A stretch of DNA of 64,000 nt from Anopheles merus (GCF_017562075.2 NC_054083.1:13184107-13248106), one strand, 5' to 3'; positions 19,363-32,095 are shown, numbered from the stretch's first letter. The notes: generated by a model from the letters alone, not told the origin. A program made the numbers and translations.

Positions 19363-21237
19363 TTATCTACGCATTCTGTGTAGAAAGATTATTGCCTGAG
19401 TTTTATCCTGATTTATTTTAAGTTTCCAAGCATGTACATGCTCAACGATGATGTCGACGCATTTTTGAGCTCTAAAGCGTAGTTCATCAGGTTTGCGTCT
19501 CTTAACGGCTACAGCTGTGTCATCCGCAAAGAGTAACAGTTCACACCCTTGTGGTAGCGAAGGTATGTCAGCCAGGAAGATACAGAACATAAGTGGCCCC
19601 AGTATACTTCCTTGCATAACTCCCGCCGAGATGCCGAAACTATATGATATTGTGGATCCTTAGGCGACACGGAACGATCGATCCTGAAGGTAATTCCGAA
19701 TCAACTTGATGAGAAACTTAGGTAACCCCTTGATTGACATCTTGTGCAGCAGGCCATCATGAAAAACGTTATCAAACGCCTTTTCAAAGTCCAGCATGAC
19801 AACGGCTGTAGACTTCGATAGCCCTTTATTGTTCAGGATGGTGTTATGCAGTCTCAACAGCTGATGGGTAGCAGAGTCTCCAGCGCGGAATCCAAATTGG
19901 TCAGGTGGTAAGATATTGAGCTCAAAGACAGCATCACGCAACCTCCAGTAAATTACCTTCTCAAATAGCTTACCCAACGCTGCAAGAAGGCTGATAGGTC
20001 TGAAGCTTGCTGGAAGTGTCGGGTCCTTCCCAGGTTTGAGAACGGGAATGATCTTGGCACACTTCCAACATGACGGGAAGTAGCCTAACTCAAAGCACTT
20101 TGAGAAGATGTTGGCGAGTAGCTGAAGTGCTCGAGAGGGCAATCGTTTCAACAGCAGATTGAGTATCGCATCGAAGCCTGGAGCTTTCATGTTGGCCAAG
20201 GTGGTCAGGGCACCTTTGACCTCATCACTCGAAACACGAGCTTCGGGTGATGTTGTTGGGGGGTGGTGATTGAGTTGGTGTACGGAGGCTGATACATCAT
20301 CTTCATGAGGGCTGTTGATTCTGGGTCCGAGTAGATGGGCCTGGACGATCTGATTCACAAGTGCAGAAGATTTTTCCGGGGCTGTGATAACAACATCGTT
20401 AATCCCTCTCGGCGATTAGTCCCTTAGTCAGTGGGTCAAGGGTGATCACAGCTGTCTTTGTTGTCACCAAAGGGACGCATTCAGCTTCAGCAGCTTTGAT
20501 AGCATCTTCCAGGTTGTGAATGGCAACATCAATATCATTTGCAGTGTCAATATCTGTGTGAAGTATGTGGAGATCGTTAATTTGGCCGTAACTTTCGCAG
20601 TTGACGAGCTTATAGTTCTGTCGTGTGGAGGGAGGTAGACGTGGAGAGTTAAGCTCGATTTCCGTAATTACTGGAAAATGATCGAAGGGTAAACCGTCAG
20701 TTGTTACTGGTTTACTAATAAGGGTGTTGGTCCAAAACAAGTCCAGCGTTGATGGAATGCCTTTATGGGATACAAACGTTGCTTGGTCAGGAAACTCAAA
20801 GGTGATGCTGCCATTTAGAAGGTGTTGTGTATGATGGAGACCGTTGGTGTTGGTACGATGATTTCGTTAAAGACAGTTGCCAGATTGTTGGATGTTGAAC
20901 ACTGTCTAGGACAGTGGGCAGCCAGGAGTATAAGGGCCCAGCTGCTGATGAAAATTGCACACCGATGGCTTCAATTATGTTAGTTGCGAAATGTGGGAGC
21001 AGCACGTGTTGCAGATTCGCTTTGATCGCTATGACCACTCCTCCAGATCTATGCGCAGCAACTCGATCCAGTCGATGAACAATGTAACCGTTAATATGGA
21101 AACTCATCTGCGGACTAAGATGAGTCTCCACAAGTAGTCTCCACATCAATATGGTGCTGACGAAGAAAGTCTTGAAGGACGATAGCTTTAGGCTTGACCG
21201 AATTAGCGTTCCAAAGCATGGTAGTGTGCTTATCCAT
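19363..21237 (-). pseudogene. Jockey-like ORF2 endonuclease and reverse transcriptase
   Basis: ORF2 starts at the methionine at 21,237 (followed by LWNANSV, the endonuclease asparagine motif). The endonuclease runs in pieces 20,796-21,149 and 20,399-20,740, the latter with DHFPVI. RT follows at 19,660-20,358 (PGFD, PVLKPGKDPTLP, FRPISLL, LDFEKAFD) and at 19,363-19,617 (QGSILGPLMF and FADD). At least three frameshifts or stops separate the pieces, including a TAG at the start of the second RT strand region near 19,660. The wording of the RT motifs is Jockey type. Confidence 0.88.
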
Positions 21238-21251
21238 ACTGAATGATGAGT

Positions 21252-22426
21252 TCACCAAGTACGGAGATTTGGTCGGTAATGACGGAGCTTTGAGCTCATT
21301 TCTCGAAAGATCTTCATGAAGGTAGTGGCATCATGAAGCTCATCGGAGATCTCAGGCTCAGGGACCGAGGCTTGGGCGTTGGCCAGGCGCTGGGCAAGGT
21401 TATATTCGAAGCCAGCAGGAATCGGTGGCTTGGATGTTTTACGGGACCATGTGGTACCGCGCGAAGCAGGCGGCGGTATGGTCGAGGCGCCTGGGGGGAA
21501 GAGTTCTAAGGAGTTTAGAGCTGGCGCCGGGCTCTTACGACTCGTGGGTTGGCTCTTTTTGGTGCGATCGCTAGCCCAATTCCGTACTTCAATGTACTTA
21601 GCACGTTGTGGGCATTCCTTGTCTCTAGCACTATGGTTGTTGCCACAGTTGATGCATTTTACTGCAGGATTTTCGACGTTGCTGGAGTTGCATTCATCAG
21701 TGAGATGCATTTGTGCGCATACTGCACAGCGAGGTTGGATGTGGAAGTTTCTTGTGCCATGGCCGAAGCAGCGTAAGCACTGAGTTGGGCCTTTGCGTCC
21801 TCCGCGATAGGGCTCCCATCGGATGATGATCGAATGGAGGTCACGAATGGCCTCGAGTTTGGCCATGGAGCACGTACCAAGCTTGAAATGTGCTAAGTAG
21901 AGTTGCTGATGGTAGCTGATGCTCTCTTCATTGCGACGCTTGATTCGATGAATTTCTAGAACTTCGAGTTTGTGTTTCACCTTGAGTTCATCAACAAGGT
22001 CGTTTGTGTCTAAGAGTGGAAGTCCACGTATACCTTGAAAGGACGTTCTTCCTTGAGGTCGTGAGTATAATAATCCGCCTGCTGATGGTCAAGAAAGTTT
22101 ATGACTTTCTTTCGGTCTTCCGCTTAGCGTACGAAGATCTTTGTGCCCAAACCACTCAGCTGGTACTCAACGGTTACTCCTCCGGCTTGGAGCGTCGGAC
22201 GGAAGACGAAGAAGGGTATTGATTTCATCACAATTGGTGGGGTTCGTCCTTTGCACGTGGGGTGACGGGTTACTGCCGAAGATGTGGAAGGAGCTGTGGA
22301 AGCAGCTGTTGAGGGGCCAGGAGCAGCACAATTTAAATCTGCTGCAGAGGTTTTGCGACGAAATATGTCGGGAGGTGTACGAGAGCGGCTACGGCCTCTA
22401 TCTCTTTTGCTACCACGTACGGACAT
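21252..22426 (-). pseudogene. Jockey-like ORF1 with zinc knuckles
   Basis: An Arg/Ser-rich N-terminus starts at 22,426 and runs to 22,124. A frameshifted region near 21,990-22,120 follows, then 21,252-21,980 with three Cys/His knuckles (CLRCFGHG, CAVCAQMHLTDEC, CINCGNNHSARDKEC). Knuckle triplets of this kind mark the gag-like ORF1 of Jockey elements, which packages element RNA. Its stop lies 15 bp before the ORF2 start. Confidence 0.85.
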
Positions 22427-22619
22427 TACCGCACGCAGCAGACACTACAAAAACTGATCACGCACGTGTAAAATACAATAATCACAAAACAAACGCATCC
22501 GTCACGATCAAGCGGCACATTGAGACTCTTCTAGGAAAGTCCGCGAAACTTCGTGGTTTATATACACGCGCATTTACGCACCGGTCGAACAACCCATGAG
22601 TTCAGGAGCTCAGAATGAT

Positions 22620-23700
22620 TCAAGATGCAGCCGGTAGAACAATCTTTTTATAAACCAATATTTTTTTCTTTTGGTGTACCTTTGATATTGGTGTGTATAG
22701 CGAGTATGACCTATTCTTAAATTTGTTAAGATTTTTTGGATTCTGCTGAATTTTTGTCAATCCTAGGTTCAGTGTTGGTTTTGATTTTTCTAAGGAATGA
22801 TTGATTAATCCAATGTCGGTTCCAAAAACGTTTGGTTTATCAGGGCTTAGGTCTTCATTAACTGCTATTTTCAAAGCAGTCGTTTCTGCAGAGAAAATAG
22901 ATGTATTAATCGACAGTTTGGTCGCACAGCTAATTTTGTTGGAAAAAATTCCACATCCTGCTTTTTCATTCTTCACAGATCCATCTGTTTATACATGGTT
23001 ATAGATTGTATATTTCTTGTTTATTATTTCATGGAAGACTCTACGTGCAAAACGTTTAGGATAATAGTGGGAAATTGATGATTGGTAATGTTGAGGAATT
23101 CTTGCGTAAATCTTACATTAACAAAATTTGCCGGAATGTCTTTTTCAATAAATCTGTCAGCAGTGGCAGTTAGTTTTTTAAGCAGGTGAAACTCAGCTGG
23201 GAGTTGTCCACTCTCGCAGAGAATGGAATTTGTGGGACTTGATTTAAATGTTCCAGTAGCGTATTTTAGAGCGGTGTTATATATTGTTGACATTTGTTTT
23301 TGGCTATTGATGCAAGTTCAGCTCGGTATAGCAGCTTTGGAAGGAGCCAAGATGTTACTATGCGTATTAGTGTGGTACGGAAAGCTGGAGAGTTAGTGCA
23401 ACCAAGCATACGGAATAAGTTAATTCGGGAATTTGTAGATGGTTTTATTGAGGTAAAATGTTCAAGTCAGATTGGAGTCAACAATGACTCCTAATATATT
23501 GGCATATTTAACATTTGGAATATCCGTTTTATTTAGTATTAATTTATCTTGGGGGTATTTTATAGTGATGCTGTAGTTTTTGTTTGGTATATGTAAGATT
23601 TTGCATTTAGTTGGTGATATTTGAAAGCTTGTCCATTGAGCCCATTGTTGTATTTTTAAAAGACTTTCTTGGAGTTTTTTCCTAGATTTTGTTGGTGTTT
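22620..23700 (-). pseudogene. I-like non-LTR fragment: RT thumb and RNase H
   Basis: Minus-strand pieces in element order: RT thumb near 23,500-23,700 (TKCKILHI), 23,024-23,293 with the C-terminal motif ALKYATGTFKSSP, and 22,620-22,976 with the RNase H pattern GCGIFSNK...FSAETTALKIAV. Stops and frameshifts separate them. An RNase H after RT suggests the I group. It resembles in plan, but is not the same copy as, the plus-strand element at 25-31 kb. Confidence 0.8.
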
Positions 23701-23703
23701 ATC

Positions 23704-23985
23704 GGATGAAATTAGGGTAATGTACCCTGCCGCTAAGGTAAGAATCACGGCAATCGGCACACATCCAAAGCAAGTGGATATCGGCGCATGTGTATGTACT
23801 GTCGGAAACTGTAACCGGTAGCGAGCAGGAGCTGCAAATTGAACTCATCACGCCGATGAAAACCGATGAAAACCGATCCGAAATAAACAATTGAATCGTG
23901 ACAAAATCGGAGCAAAAATCGCGGAGCGTCGTTTTTAGGCAGCCGAACAGTTTGAGGTTTTACCGCACCTGTGTATATCTTTTTA
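23704..23985 (-). mobile_element. CR1-like 5' end with ORF1 start
   Basis: On the minus strand it begins with an aactgttcggc-type leader like that of CR1 copy 2 (14,850) and reaches an ATG at 23,848 coding MSSICSSC, the first half of a PHD-like finger. The frame then jumps to a WMCADC pair, so part of the finger is deleted. A small tandem repeat, gatgaaaacc, lies just before the ATG. Confidence 0.7.
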
Positions 23986-24960
23986 AATTCATTGAATCCT
24001 TTATTAGTTTTCTTATCAGGTAATGCAAAGGACCCGCTCCTACCATCGGGGGGCTACCACTAACGAAACCCCCTCTCCCCCCTTCCCCCGGGAGTTCCGC
24101 CCGTTTAGGCCTTTCTCTTTATTAAAGCGATAATTCGTTTTATGGTCCTTTCGTAATCCCCTTCGTTGAAAGGGAAAGTTCAAATATTATTTCCTAAATA
24201 AAGGTGCCATTTGCCGTTTGCATTAACAATCTTCCTAGTGGAATTTTTCAGATCACTTATTCCGTATTTTCAACGGTCAAAAACGCCGCTCGCTCTGCAT
24301 CCGTGAGACCGGATCTTCTCTCCGCAAGCTCGGAGCTGGGCAGCCCGACCCAAGGGGGAGGCTGCCTCCGCTCCCTGCTGTTGCGACGCTTATTCAACAG
24401 CCACCGTTCCCGTCCTGCAGGCCTCGACCTCTCCTGCTGGTTGGGCTGCAGCATTGGCCGTTGCGCGTGTCAAGAGTGCTGGCACCAACTCAGCATCGCC
24501 GAACCGCTCCAATCGCCGTTGCTGCCGATATCGACGCGCACTCCGGTTGCGCACCACGCGCCTTCGCTGAAGTCTCCGTTCTTCCTCCGCCATGTCCCAG
24601 GGCGGGCCTTTAGCGAGGTTTGGCTGGGTTGCTTCAGCGGCTGCTAAAGCAATTTGCTCTTCCCGCCAATCCTCCTAAATAACGGAAAAGATGCGCCGGG
24701 CTTGCTGGTTGCGGTCCCAGGCCTCCGCAATCTCCAGCAAACGGATTCCCAAGTTGTCCTCGGTGTCGTCATGGAGCAGCTCCGCGCCAACTCCACCGAT
24801 CCTGCGCACCTGAGACCTGAGAGAGATGTAAAAATCTAGCTCCCCATGCTTCCGTCCGGTCCACAGGAGCACGTCTGGAATTAGATGGTGGGCCCAACGT
24901 ATGTATCGGCTGCTGGTAGCAATCGACAGTTGGCAGCTGAAGGATATAGACGTGTGCAAA
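23986..24960 (-). pseudogene. R1-clade ORF2 C-terminus and 3' UTR, decayed
   Basis: Minus-strand pieces match the R1-clade C-terminus that is intact at 39.5-40.7 kb: WAHHLIPDVLLWTGRKHGELDFY (24,675-24,959, internally deleted), RRRVVRNRSARR (24,390-24,593) and PPPWVGLPSSELAERRSGLT (24,257-24,454). The 3' UTR with cccgctcctaccatcggggggc lies at about 24,030-24,060. It is an older relative of the 39-kb copy, broken by several frameshifts. Confidence 0.85.
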
Positions 24961-25150
24961 TTAAAGTGACGGTTAGAAAAAGTGTGCGAAAGCTCAAAGA
25001 AAAGATTTATTCATCTCAGGTTTGAAGTTGATTTAAAAAAAAATCACATAAGGCAAAACAACTAAAACCACAAGGTAGGAGACATGGGGGTCCAGGACCC
25101 GCAAGGGGGCATTCCCCTCGGGAATTATTACGAGCTATTGGTGGGGCAAA
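24961..25150. other. Spacer and probable I-like leader
   Basis: A-rich sequence, then gggggtccagg-type sequence leading into the ATG at 25,151. No gene. Confidence 0.4.
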
Positions 25151-26557
25151 ATGAACCCAAAAGAAAAATGGAAAAAAAATGTCAAGAGACTAGCTGTAGG
25201 AAACGAGTGTTCAGAAGAAGAGGTCTTCTTGGTTATGGAAGCGATTAATTCAAATAGAGACTGCAACGTTCCCTGAACCAACTAGAAAACATGCTAGCAA
25301 CACTAAAACTGGATATCAACATAGAAAAACCCAAAATAATGACGTTCACGAAAGATAATAATTATATTAAAATGAAAATGAACGGAGTTCCAATCGAGAG
25401 GGTGAACAAAGTCAATCCATTCTTGGTATCAAAAAATATTGAAAATGCAATTGGCACTAAAGCCCTGAACAAAGTCAACCCATTCTTGGTAACAAAAAAA
25501 AATTGAAAATGCAATTGGCACTAAAGCCCTGAAAGTATCTCAACTTAGAGAGGGCAAATTACTGATTAAGTTAAGCAGGCAGGCAAACTAAAGGAACTGA
25601 AAAAAATAATGGACAGTCGAGACTAGGTAAATGTTCTAATAAAAGAACATCCAACCCTCAACACAAGCAAAGGAGTAATCCGATGCCCTGATATAGAATT
25701 TATGACAGAGGCTGAAATCATGGAAGGACTGAGCGAACAACGTGTCGTAGAGGTCAATATCCTTAAAAGGAAAGTAGACAACGAACTAAAAAACACACGA
25801 ACGGCCATCATCACGTTTAACACAGGCAAAATACCACGCATGGTAGACTTCGGACTGTACCCTTTAAAAGTTGAGCTTTACATCCCTCGACCAATGAGGT
25901 GCATAACATGTATGAGATTGGGACACTCAAAAAAATGGTGCAAAAGCGAAAAAAAAACATGTGCTAACTGTAGCTTACTGGTACATGAAACCATGTGCAG
26001 GGAAACAAAATGCGTGTCATGCTGGGAGGCCCACAAACACGCTGGACAAAAACTGTCCCGTTTTCTTGGACGAAATGGAAATCAATAAAATAAGGACAGA
26101 GAACAGAATAACAAACGGAGAAACTAAACGCATACGTAGACGTCAATGCCCTACCATCCCAAGAATTTACACGACAGAACACTCATACGCAAAGAAAACC
26201 AAAGCTAAGACAAACGCTCCATTACCAAAACCTTCCACTAGTAAAAACAGCGATACCAAACCTACAGAAAACAACCATAACACCAACACAGAAGTAATTA
26301 GCCAACCAACAGAAAAAGAACACATCACTAACACCCTCACCACTCCACAAAATAATGCAAATACAAATATCACAAAAGACACAGAAATCATTTACGATCT
26401 GGATGCCCTATCCGACACCTCTATCGGATCAAAGGACTCCGTTTACGTACAAGAAATAACCAATACACCTACAACCAACAAATCTACAAAAACAACCGAC
26501 ACCAAAATAACAGACACAGATATGCACGAACCGAACTCAGATAACGAAAAATTTTAA
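25151..26557 (+). pseudogene. I-like ORF1, rearranged, with zinc knuckles
   Basis: It starts with MNPKEKWKK at 25,151 and stops after about 40 codons. A patch of about 135 bp (25,265-25,400) is near-identical to RT sequence of the same family at 29,130-29,260, so the ORF1 is chimeric. A 64-bp tandem duplication follows (25,403-25,466 and 25,467-25,530). The frame 25,702-26,088 holds CITCMRLGHSKKWC and two more Cys motifs. A frameshift near 26,040 leads into a long Thr/Asn/Lys-rich tail ending at 26,557. In the family, ORF1 is a gag-like RNA-binding protein. Confidence 0.75.
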
Positions 26558-28106
26558 ATTTTCAACTAAAAAGATTTATATATAGAAAAAATAATACAAA
26601 ACCTCTACATCTACCAATCTAAAGAAAGGCTTTCAATATATTACAAGCGAATATACAAGGATGGAAAAATAATGACGAAGAGATAAGATAATTGCTCCTT
26701 AAAGAAAAAATAGATGTAGCATGCCTACAAGAAACGTGGTTGAACACCGACACATTCAACACAATAAAGATACCTCAATTTCACGCCATTGCTCAAAACA
26801 GAGAGGACAGGTATGGTGGAAGCCTAGTGATAATTCGCAACACACTCAACTATGAGCAAATCGACATCATCGCTCCCAAGCCATACATACAAGTTGCGGC
26901 AATACAAATCAAACATTCGGGTTTAGTCATCGCTTCGGTATACGTGAAACTGAATACACCTGCACAGCAGTTCCATTCGCTATGTAATAGAATTTTTTCT
27001 AGATTGAAAAAAATAACCGAACAATTATATTAGGCGATTTTAACGCACACAGCCCTGAATGGGGAAATCATTACTCAAATGGCAAAGGAAAGTCACTTCT
27101 AAACACAATCATAAAATCTAACATGAAAATTATACATAATAAGGAATACACCTTCATTAATCCGGACTCCAATAAACGAAATTCTGCCATCGACCTCACA
27201 ATAACATCTAGGCATCTTTCAACGTTTACTCAGAGAAAGGTTATCGACATGCATGTAGGAAACAGTGGTCATCGGATAATAATATCCTCGCTAGATGGGA
27301 CTCCAGCTCCCCCAAACAAAAGAGTAATTTATAATAACAAAAAATAGATAGTCTAGTAAGAGTTTTACCATTTAAACAAAACACCAACATCGACACTATA
27401 ACTTCTGACATCAACAAAATTATTAAAGACAACATGTCCAAATCCACGTTCATCCCCAAATCATGGTGGACAGACGACGTTCGGGAGGCATGGAACGAAA
27501 AAAATGAAGCTAGGAAGCTTTACAATAACAATCAAACTATAGATAATCACATAGAATATAAGAGAAAGCTGGCAAAATTTCGATTCCTAATGAAAAGAGG
27601 TAAAGCGAACAGCATCGAAAAAAAGATAAAAGAGGTGGACTCTCAAACATCATCCGAAAAACTCTGGAGGCTAATGGAGACCATTCAGGGAAACCATTCA
27701 CCAAAATAAAACATAATTGTCAAAGACACCGAAAAAGCCAAAGAATTAATAGATAATAAACTTCAATAGTAATGATAATAAAATAAGAACCCCTTCCCCT
27801 AGATTTATGAGTAAGGTAAATATTTTAGACGAGCATAAATGGAATAGAATCATAAGATCTAAACGGAACTCTTCCCCTGGTGTAGACAAAATAAGTTACA
27901 ACATCCTAAAGCTACTGAAACAGCGATAACACACATGCAATAATAAAAGACATTAACACAATGTACAAAACGGGAAAAATAGATAAAAAGCAAAGAAGAA
28001 TCAAAATTGTTGCTATTAACAAGCCAGGAAAAGATGCTAACAATGTGGCAAATTATAGACCAATTGCCTTGTTGCCAACTATAACAAAGGTCACAAATCC
28101 AGCTAT

Positions 28107-28643
28107 GGGGCCCTTTCCGTTGTAAGTTCGTGGGCTGAAATTTCAGCCTGTCAGCTGTTTGCATTGTATAGCAGTTTTCGACAGCTATCTAAGTGAGTAT
28201 AAGATACAGGTGGACTTATCCCAAGGTGTATGAATTTAGAAGGCTGATTTTTAATCGCTTCTGTTTCTGATTGAAGATTTTAAGAGTGTTTTGAGTATTC
28301 CTCAAGCCTCCAGAAAGCTCGTTGGAGCAAAAGTTTTCACTCGTTCTGTCAAAAAGTGATGTTCAAAATTGGTCATACAAAATGCTATGAGACCACCTGG
28401 ACTACATACACTTTGACTCCGGATTCCACCACGTGATCTCTTTAATGCACCGTGGGGTAAATGTAAACAACACTGTGTTTTCGAGCAGGTACTCGAATCT
28501 AATTCTAGCTTTGAGGCTAGAATAATCTAGACTGAAAATTGCAGGCTAGTTTTTTGTGTGGTTTTGTATGGAGTGTTTACATGATTTCAGCCTCCAACTG
28601 TCAAACTCCATACAAAAAACTGACTAGAATCGTGAAGGGCCCC
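28107..28643. mobile_element. 537-bp MITE inside the I-like RT
   Basis: Ends GGGGCCCTT...AAGGGCCCC, flanked by TAT at 28,104-28,106 and 28,644-28,646. Removing it and one TAT rejoins the RT reading frame (ITKVTNP then ILENIQ), which confirms the boundaries. An internal inverted pair, tccatacaaaaa, lies near the right end. No ORF. The superfamily is not clear. Confidence 0.85.
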
Positions 28644-29878
28644 TATACTAGAAAATATTCAGCTCATAACTGAAAAATACCAACTTCTACCTTCAACATC
28701 ATTTGGCTTCTGGAAAAATCGAGCAACAACATCAGCCGTCGATTTTCTGACAAATAATTTAAAAAAAATAACCGGAATAACAAACACACTGCCGTCATTT
28801 TTATTGATGTAAAACATGCGTATAACAGTGTAGATGTAAACATTTTAGCTGAAACTATGACAATAAATATGATATCTCCCGAAGATATCAGATGGGTAAA
28901 AAACTTCTTGACCAACCGATGGGTTGAAATAGATTCAGATGGCCAAACAATTAGAAGAAGAATATCCAACGGTCTCCCACAAGGTGATGTGTTATCTCCT
29001 TTATTATTATACCTATACACCAGTGACTGCCATGCCTTAAATGTAAATAAAATCAAGCTAATACAGTATGCAGACGACTTTGCATTGATAGAAAACGGAA
29101 TTACCCTACAGCAATTAAAAACCAAACTGCAACGGTCCCAATTAGCAAACATGCTTGCAACACTAAAACTGAATATCAACATAGAAAAAACCAAAGTAAT
29201 GGCGTTCACTAAAGATAATAATTATATTAAAATGAAAATGAACGGAGTTCCGAGGGTCAAATCACACCGCTTTCTGGGAATAGAAATAGATGACAAATTG
29301 AAATTCCACTCCCACATAAAAAATCAAATAACGAAAGCAAAAAAGAAAATGAATTTCATTCAAATAGTCTGCAACAATAAAAACAATATAAACCCTGGAA
29401 AAACCATCTAACTCCACCAATCTCTAGTTAAAGGCACTTTAGAGTACGGCATCTCTCTCAGCAGAAATACAAACAAGAACTTGTTAAATTCCATAAATCC
29501 CATACTAAACCAAACCTTACGTAAAGTAACTGGCTGCTGTAAAACGACACCCATCAACACGCTCCTCGCAATTTCAGCAGAAATACCGTTCAATATAAGA
29601 AGCTCACTACTGGTAGAAAAACAACTCGCAAAAGCAATAGCCCATTCACTATTTAAGCCTCAATCACTCAACATCCATAGAAACACACCCCCTCGTAAAT
29701 TATCAGCTCAAGAACAAACATACATAGCCAACAAAAGCATATACGATAACATAGCCCGACATGAGTTCAATCACTCCAAAAATAGTTACTTCCTCACCAA
29801 CATCAAGACCTCCATCCCTGATATAGACAACAGCAAACACAACTACAACATGACTGTTCTAAGACAAAAAAGCCCAGA

Positions 29879-30203
29879 TGTTGTGGGCAGCCGTGCGTGC
29901 CGACCCCTGGACTTGCCGTAGCAGTTGCGCTGCCATCGGTCAACGTCCAGGGGGACGACAGTGTGTACACGCACACTGTCGCACACACTAAGCGCGCAAG
30001 GCTTAGTGTGTTCCGAGCGCCGAGCAGAGTGTGCACGAAGGCCGATCGAGCAGGAGCTCTCGGCAGGGGCGCTCGGTGCGGCTGGCGCGCGGCCTACGTT
30101 TTAAAGTGTTGTACGTTTCATCAGTATTTATTATGTATGTTTTAATATGTGTGAATAAAGTAATAAGTGTTTAAGTAAAGTGCAAAGAACGCAGTTCATA
30201 ACA
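29879..30203. mobile_element. Solo LTR inside the I-like element
   Basis: 325 bp with ends TGTTGTGG...CATAACA, an aataaa signal near 30,152 and GC-rich first half, in contrast with its AT-rich host. Flanks ccaga and ctaga may be a mutated 5-bp target duplication. An I-like thumb lies left and RNase H right, so it interrupts ORF2. No internal retroviral-type sequence is present. Orientation is probably plus because of the polyadenylation signal. Confidence 0.7.
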
Positions 30204-30900
30204 CTAGAGACCATAAACAACTAATCAGGAGTAAAAATATTCACAGATAGAAGCAGAATAGATGATAAATGTGGTATTGGAGTTTACATACCGATGACCA
30301 ACAAAGAAATTAAATTATCAGAAGGACTCCACCATCCGACTTCCATTTGCACAACTGAACTATATGCCATTGACCTTGCTTTAGAAACCAAACCGTCAGC
30401 AAAGAAAACATAAAAAATTGTACCTTCTATACAGACAGTCTGGCAGCATACTACATACTACTGGCAGCGCAGCAAGAAATGCATATCGACGAACTACTCA
30501 GCGAAATCTTACATAATTATGAAAGGACACAATGCCATATTCAATGGATCCCCAGCCATGTGGGAATCCCGGGGAATGAAATTGCAGATATGCTAGCAAG
30601 AATGGGTACCACAACTCAAACGATGCAGAACAAATTAAAATTAGCGGATGCCATAACTAACTTCACAAATAAAGGCAGAACAGAAGCCAACGCTTGGTAT
30701 TCCCTAACATGCCTTACTAAAGAAAAGAAATTCGCAAAATATCAGGAATCCATTCCCAAAAAAATGTGGTACCATAACCTGAAACTCCCCCCAAAAGAAA
30801 TTAAAATAATCAATAGGCTAATCGCTGGTCATGATTATGCAAATTACTGGCTTCAGAAAATAAAATTAGTCGAATTGAACATGTTCGATTTGCAATAAAC

Positions 30901-31290
30901 ATGATACAGGATCAAATAGAGTGTTTGACTGCCAGAAATATGAGGTAGAGAGAAACAGACAAGAAAAACTCAATTAAGAAAACTTAATAAAGGCATGGAT
31001 GGAAATCAACAAACATCAAAATTTTGAAAATAGTCACAGAATTCATCAAAGACAATAAGATAACGTTCTAAAACAACGCTTTTTTTCAAATAATCAAATA
31101 TGAACTACCTTAGAATCCTACCCTAATTCATAAACTCAATAATTCATAAACAGACCAGCAGTCAGAATAATAACACAAAAAGGATTCACAAAAAGGAACA
31201 CGGACAAAAACAACGAATGGATAGAACAGATCAAACGACAAAAAGGAAAACAAGAAAAGCAGGACATATAGCCTCAGTAGCTGGTCCTAA
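30901..31290 (+). other. I-like element 3' region
   Basis: A-rich sequence continuing the RNase H side of the element. Short pieces still look like coding sequence (C..YEVERNRQEKL) but in shifting frames. The end of the element near 31,250 is not sharp. Confidence 0.5.
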
Positions 31291-31467
31291 ACTAAAGAGG
31301 TTCGCAGTAAAACGCAACCTCTCGGCGTAGAACAGAGAACGTAAGTGTGAGTCGTCGCGTGTGTGTGTACACTCGAGAACTCATTTTTTGCTCTTTCCTG
31401 GAACCCACATGTTCTACATTCTTCTGATTTTAAGCAACAAAAGTAGAACGGGAAGTAGAAGGCTACT
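31291..31467. other. Unassigned 180-bp spacer
   Basis: No ORF or repeat recognised; it precedes the R1-clade fragment's 3' edge. Confidence 0.35.
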
Positions 31468-32095
31468 TCATATTCTATTTTCCTTACTACTTTGGAGCGT
31501 TTTGAATCGCTTGGGGAGCGGGTCGAGGTGACATCCACAGTCGTCTACTCGGACGGTGATCCGCGTCGGGGCCTTAGTGCTGGAAATGACCACCATTTCC
31601 GTCTTCGCCGGCGCCAGCTCAAGATAGTGTTGAGCCATCCACTCCATCACTCCTGTGATGGCCTCTTCCGCAGTAGTTTTAACAGTGTCCGGGGTATTGC
31701 CTGGGACCAGCAGCACCAGGTCATCGGCATACCCTAGAATTTCCGCATCGGGCGGCAGGGCGATGTCCAACACACCGTCGTACATCGTGTACCTAGAATA
31801 GACCCCTGTGGAACCCCTGCCGTGACGGACCGCACTACCGGGCCATCAGAGGTTTCATACACCAGCTCCCGGTCCTGGAAGTAGCTATGTATGATGCGTT
31901 GGAGGCCGGCTGGAACACTTTTCGCCTGCAGCGCAGTGGCGATGGCCTGCCAGCTGGCCGTGTTGAACGCGTTCCTGACGTCTAGTGCAGCTACTAGCAG
32001 GAACCGTTTGTCGCGTCGGTTCGTGCGACCGAACGACATTGCACGCTGGCCGGCCTCAACAACGCCGAGATAATTGGCTTGTGACCTCCAAGCGT
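31468..32095 (-). pseudogene. R1-clade reverse transcriptase fragment
   Basis: Two overlapping minus-strand frames: one up to the 28S junction with AWRSQANYLG, LDVRNAFNTA and GVPQGSILG, and 31,468-31,785 with the catalytic GYADDLVLLV. A frameshift near 31,790 separates them. The motifs are of R1 type, the clade that includes rDNA-specific elements. The fragment is cut at both ends, and its right end abuts a 28S fragment in opposite orientation. Confidence 0.88.

Larger units (their letters stand above)
19343..22610 (-). mobile_element. Jockey-like non-LTR element, 3' part missing
   Basis: On the minus strand the order is leader (22,430-22,610), ORF1, then ORF2. The 3' end is lost: RT stops shortly after its catalytic box at 19,363, next to the tail of CR1 copy 2. 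Whether the loss is due to that CR1 or to an older deletion is not decided by the sequence. Confidence 0.8.
26640..30900 (+). pseudogene. I-like ORF2: endonuclease, RT, RNase H, multiply broken
   Basis: The endonuclease starts near 26,640; 26,692-27,033 holds LQETWL, and after a shift GDFNAHSPEWGN and SGHRI where SDH is usual. The linker 27,434-27,709 starts with KSWWTDDV. RT begins near 27,840 (SSPGVDKIS, RPIALLPT), is split by a MITE at 28,107-28,643, and continues to 29,411 with IDVKHAYNSVD, GLPQGDVLSPLL and YADD. The thumb follows at 29,421-29,878, a solo LTR at 29,879-30,203, then RNase H (30,230-30,640) with YTDSLAA and HVGIPGNEIAD. The family nicks and copies at the target; this copy is dead. 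Confidence 0.87.
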
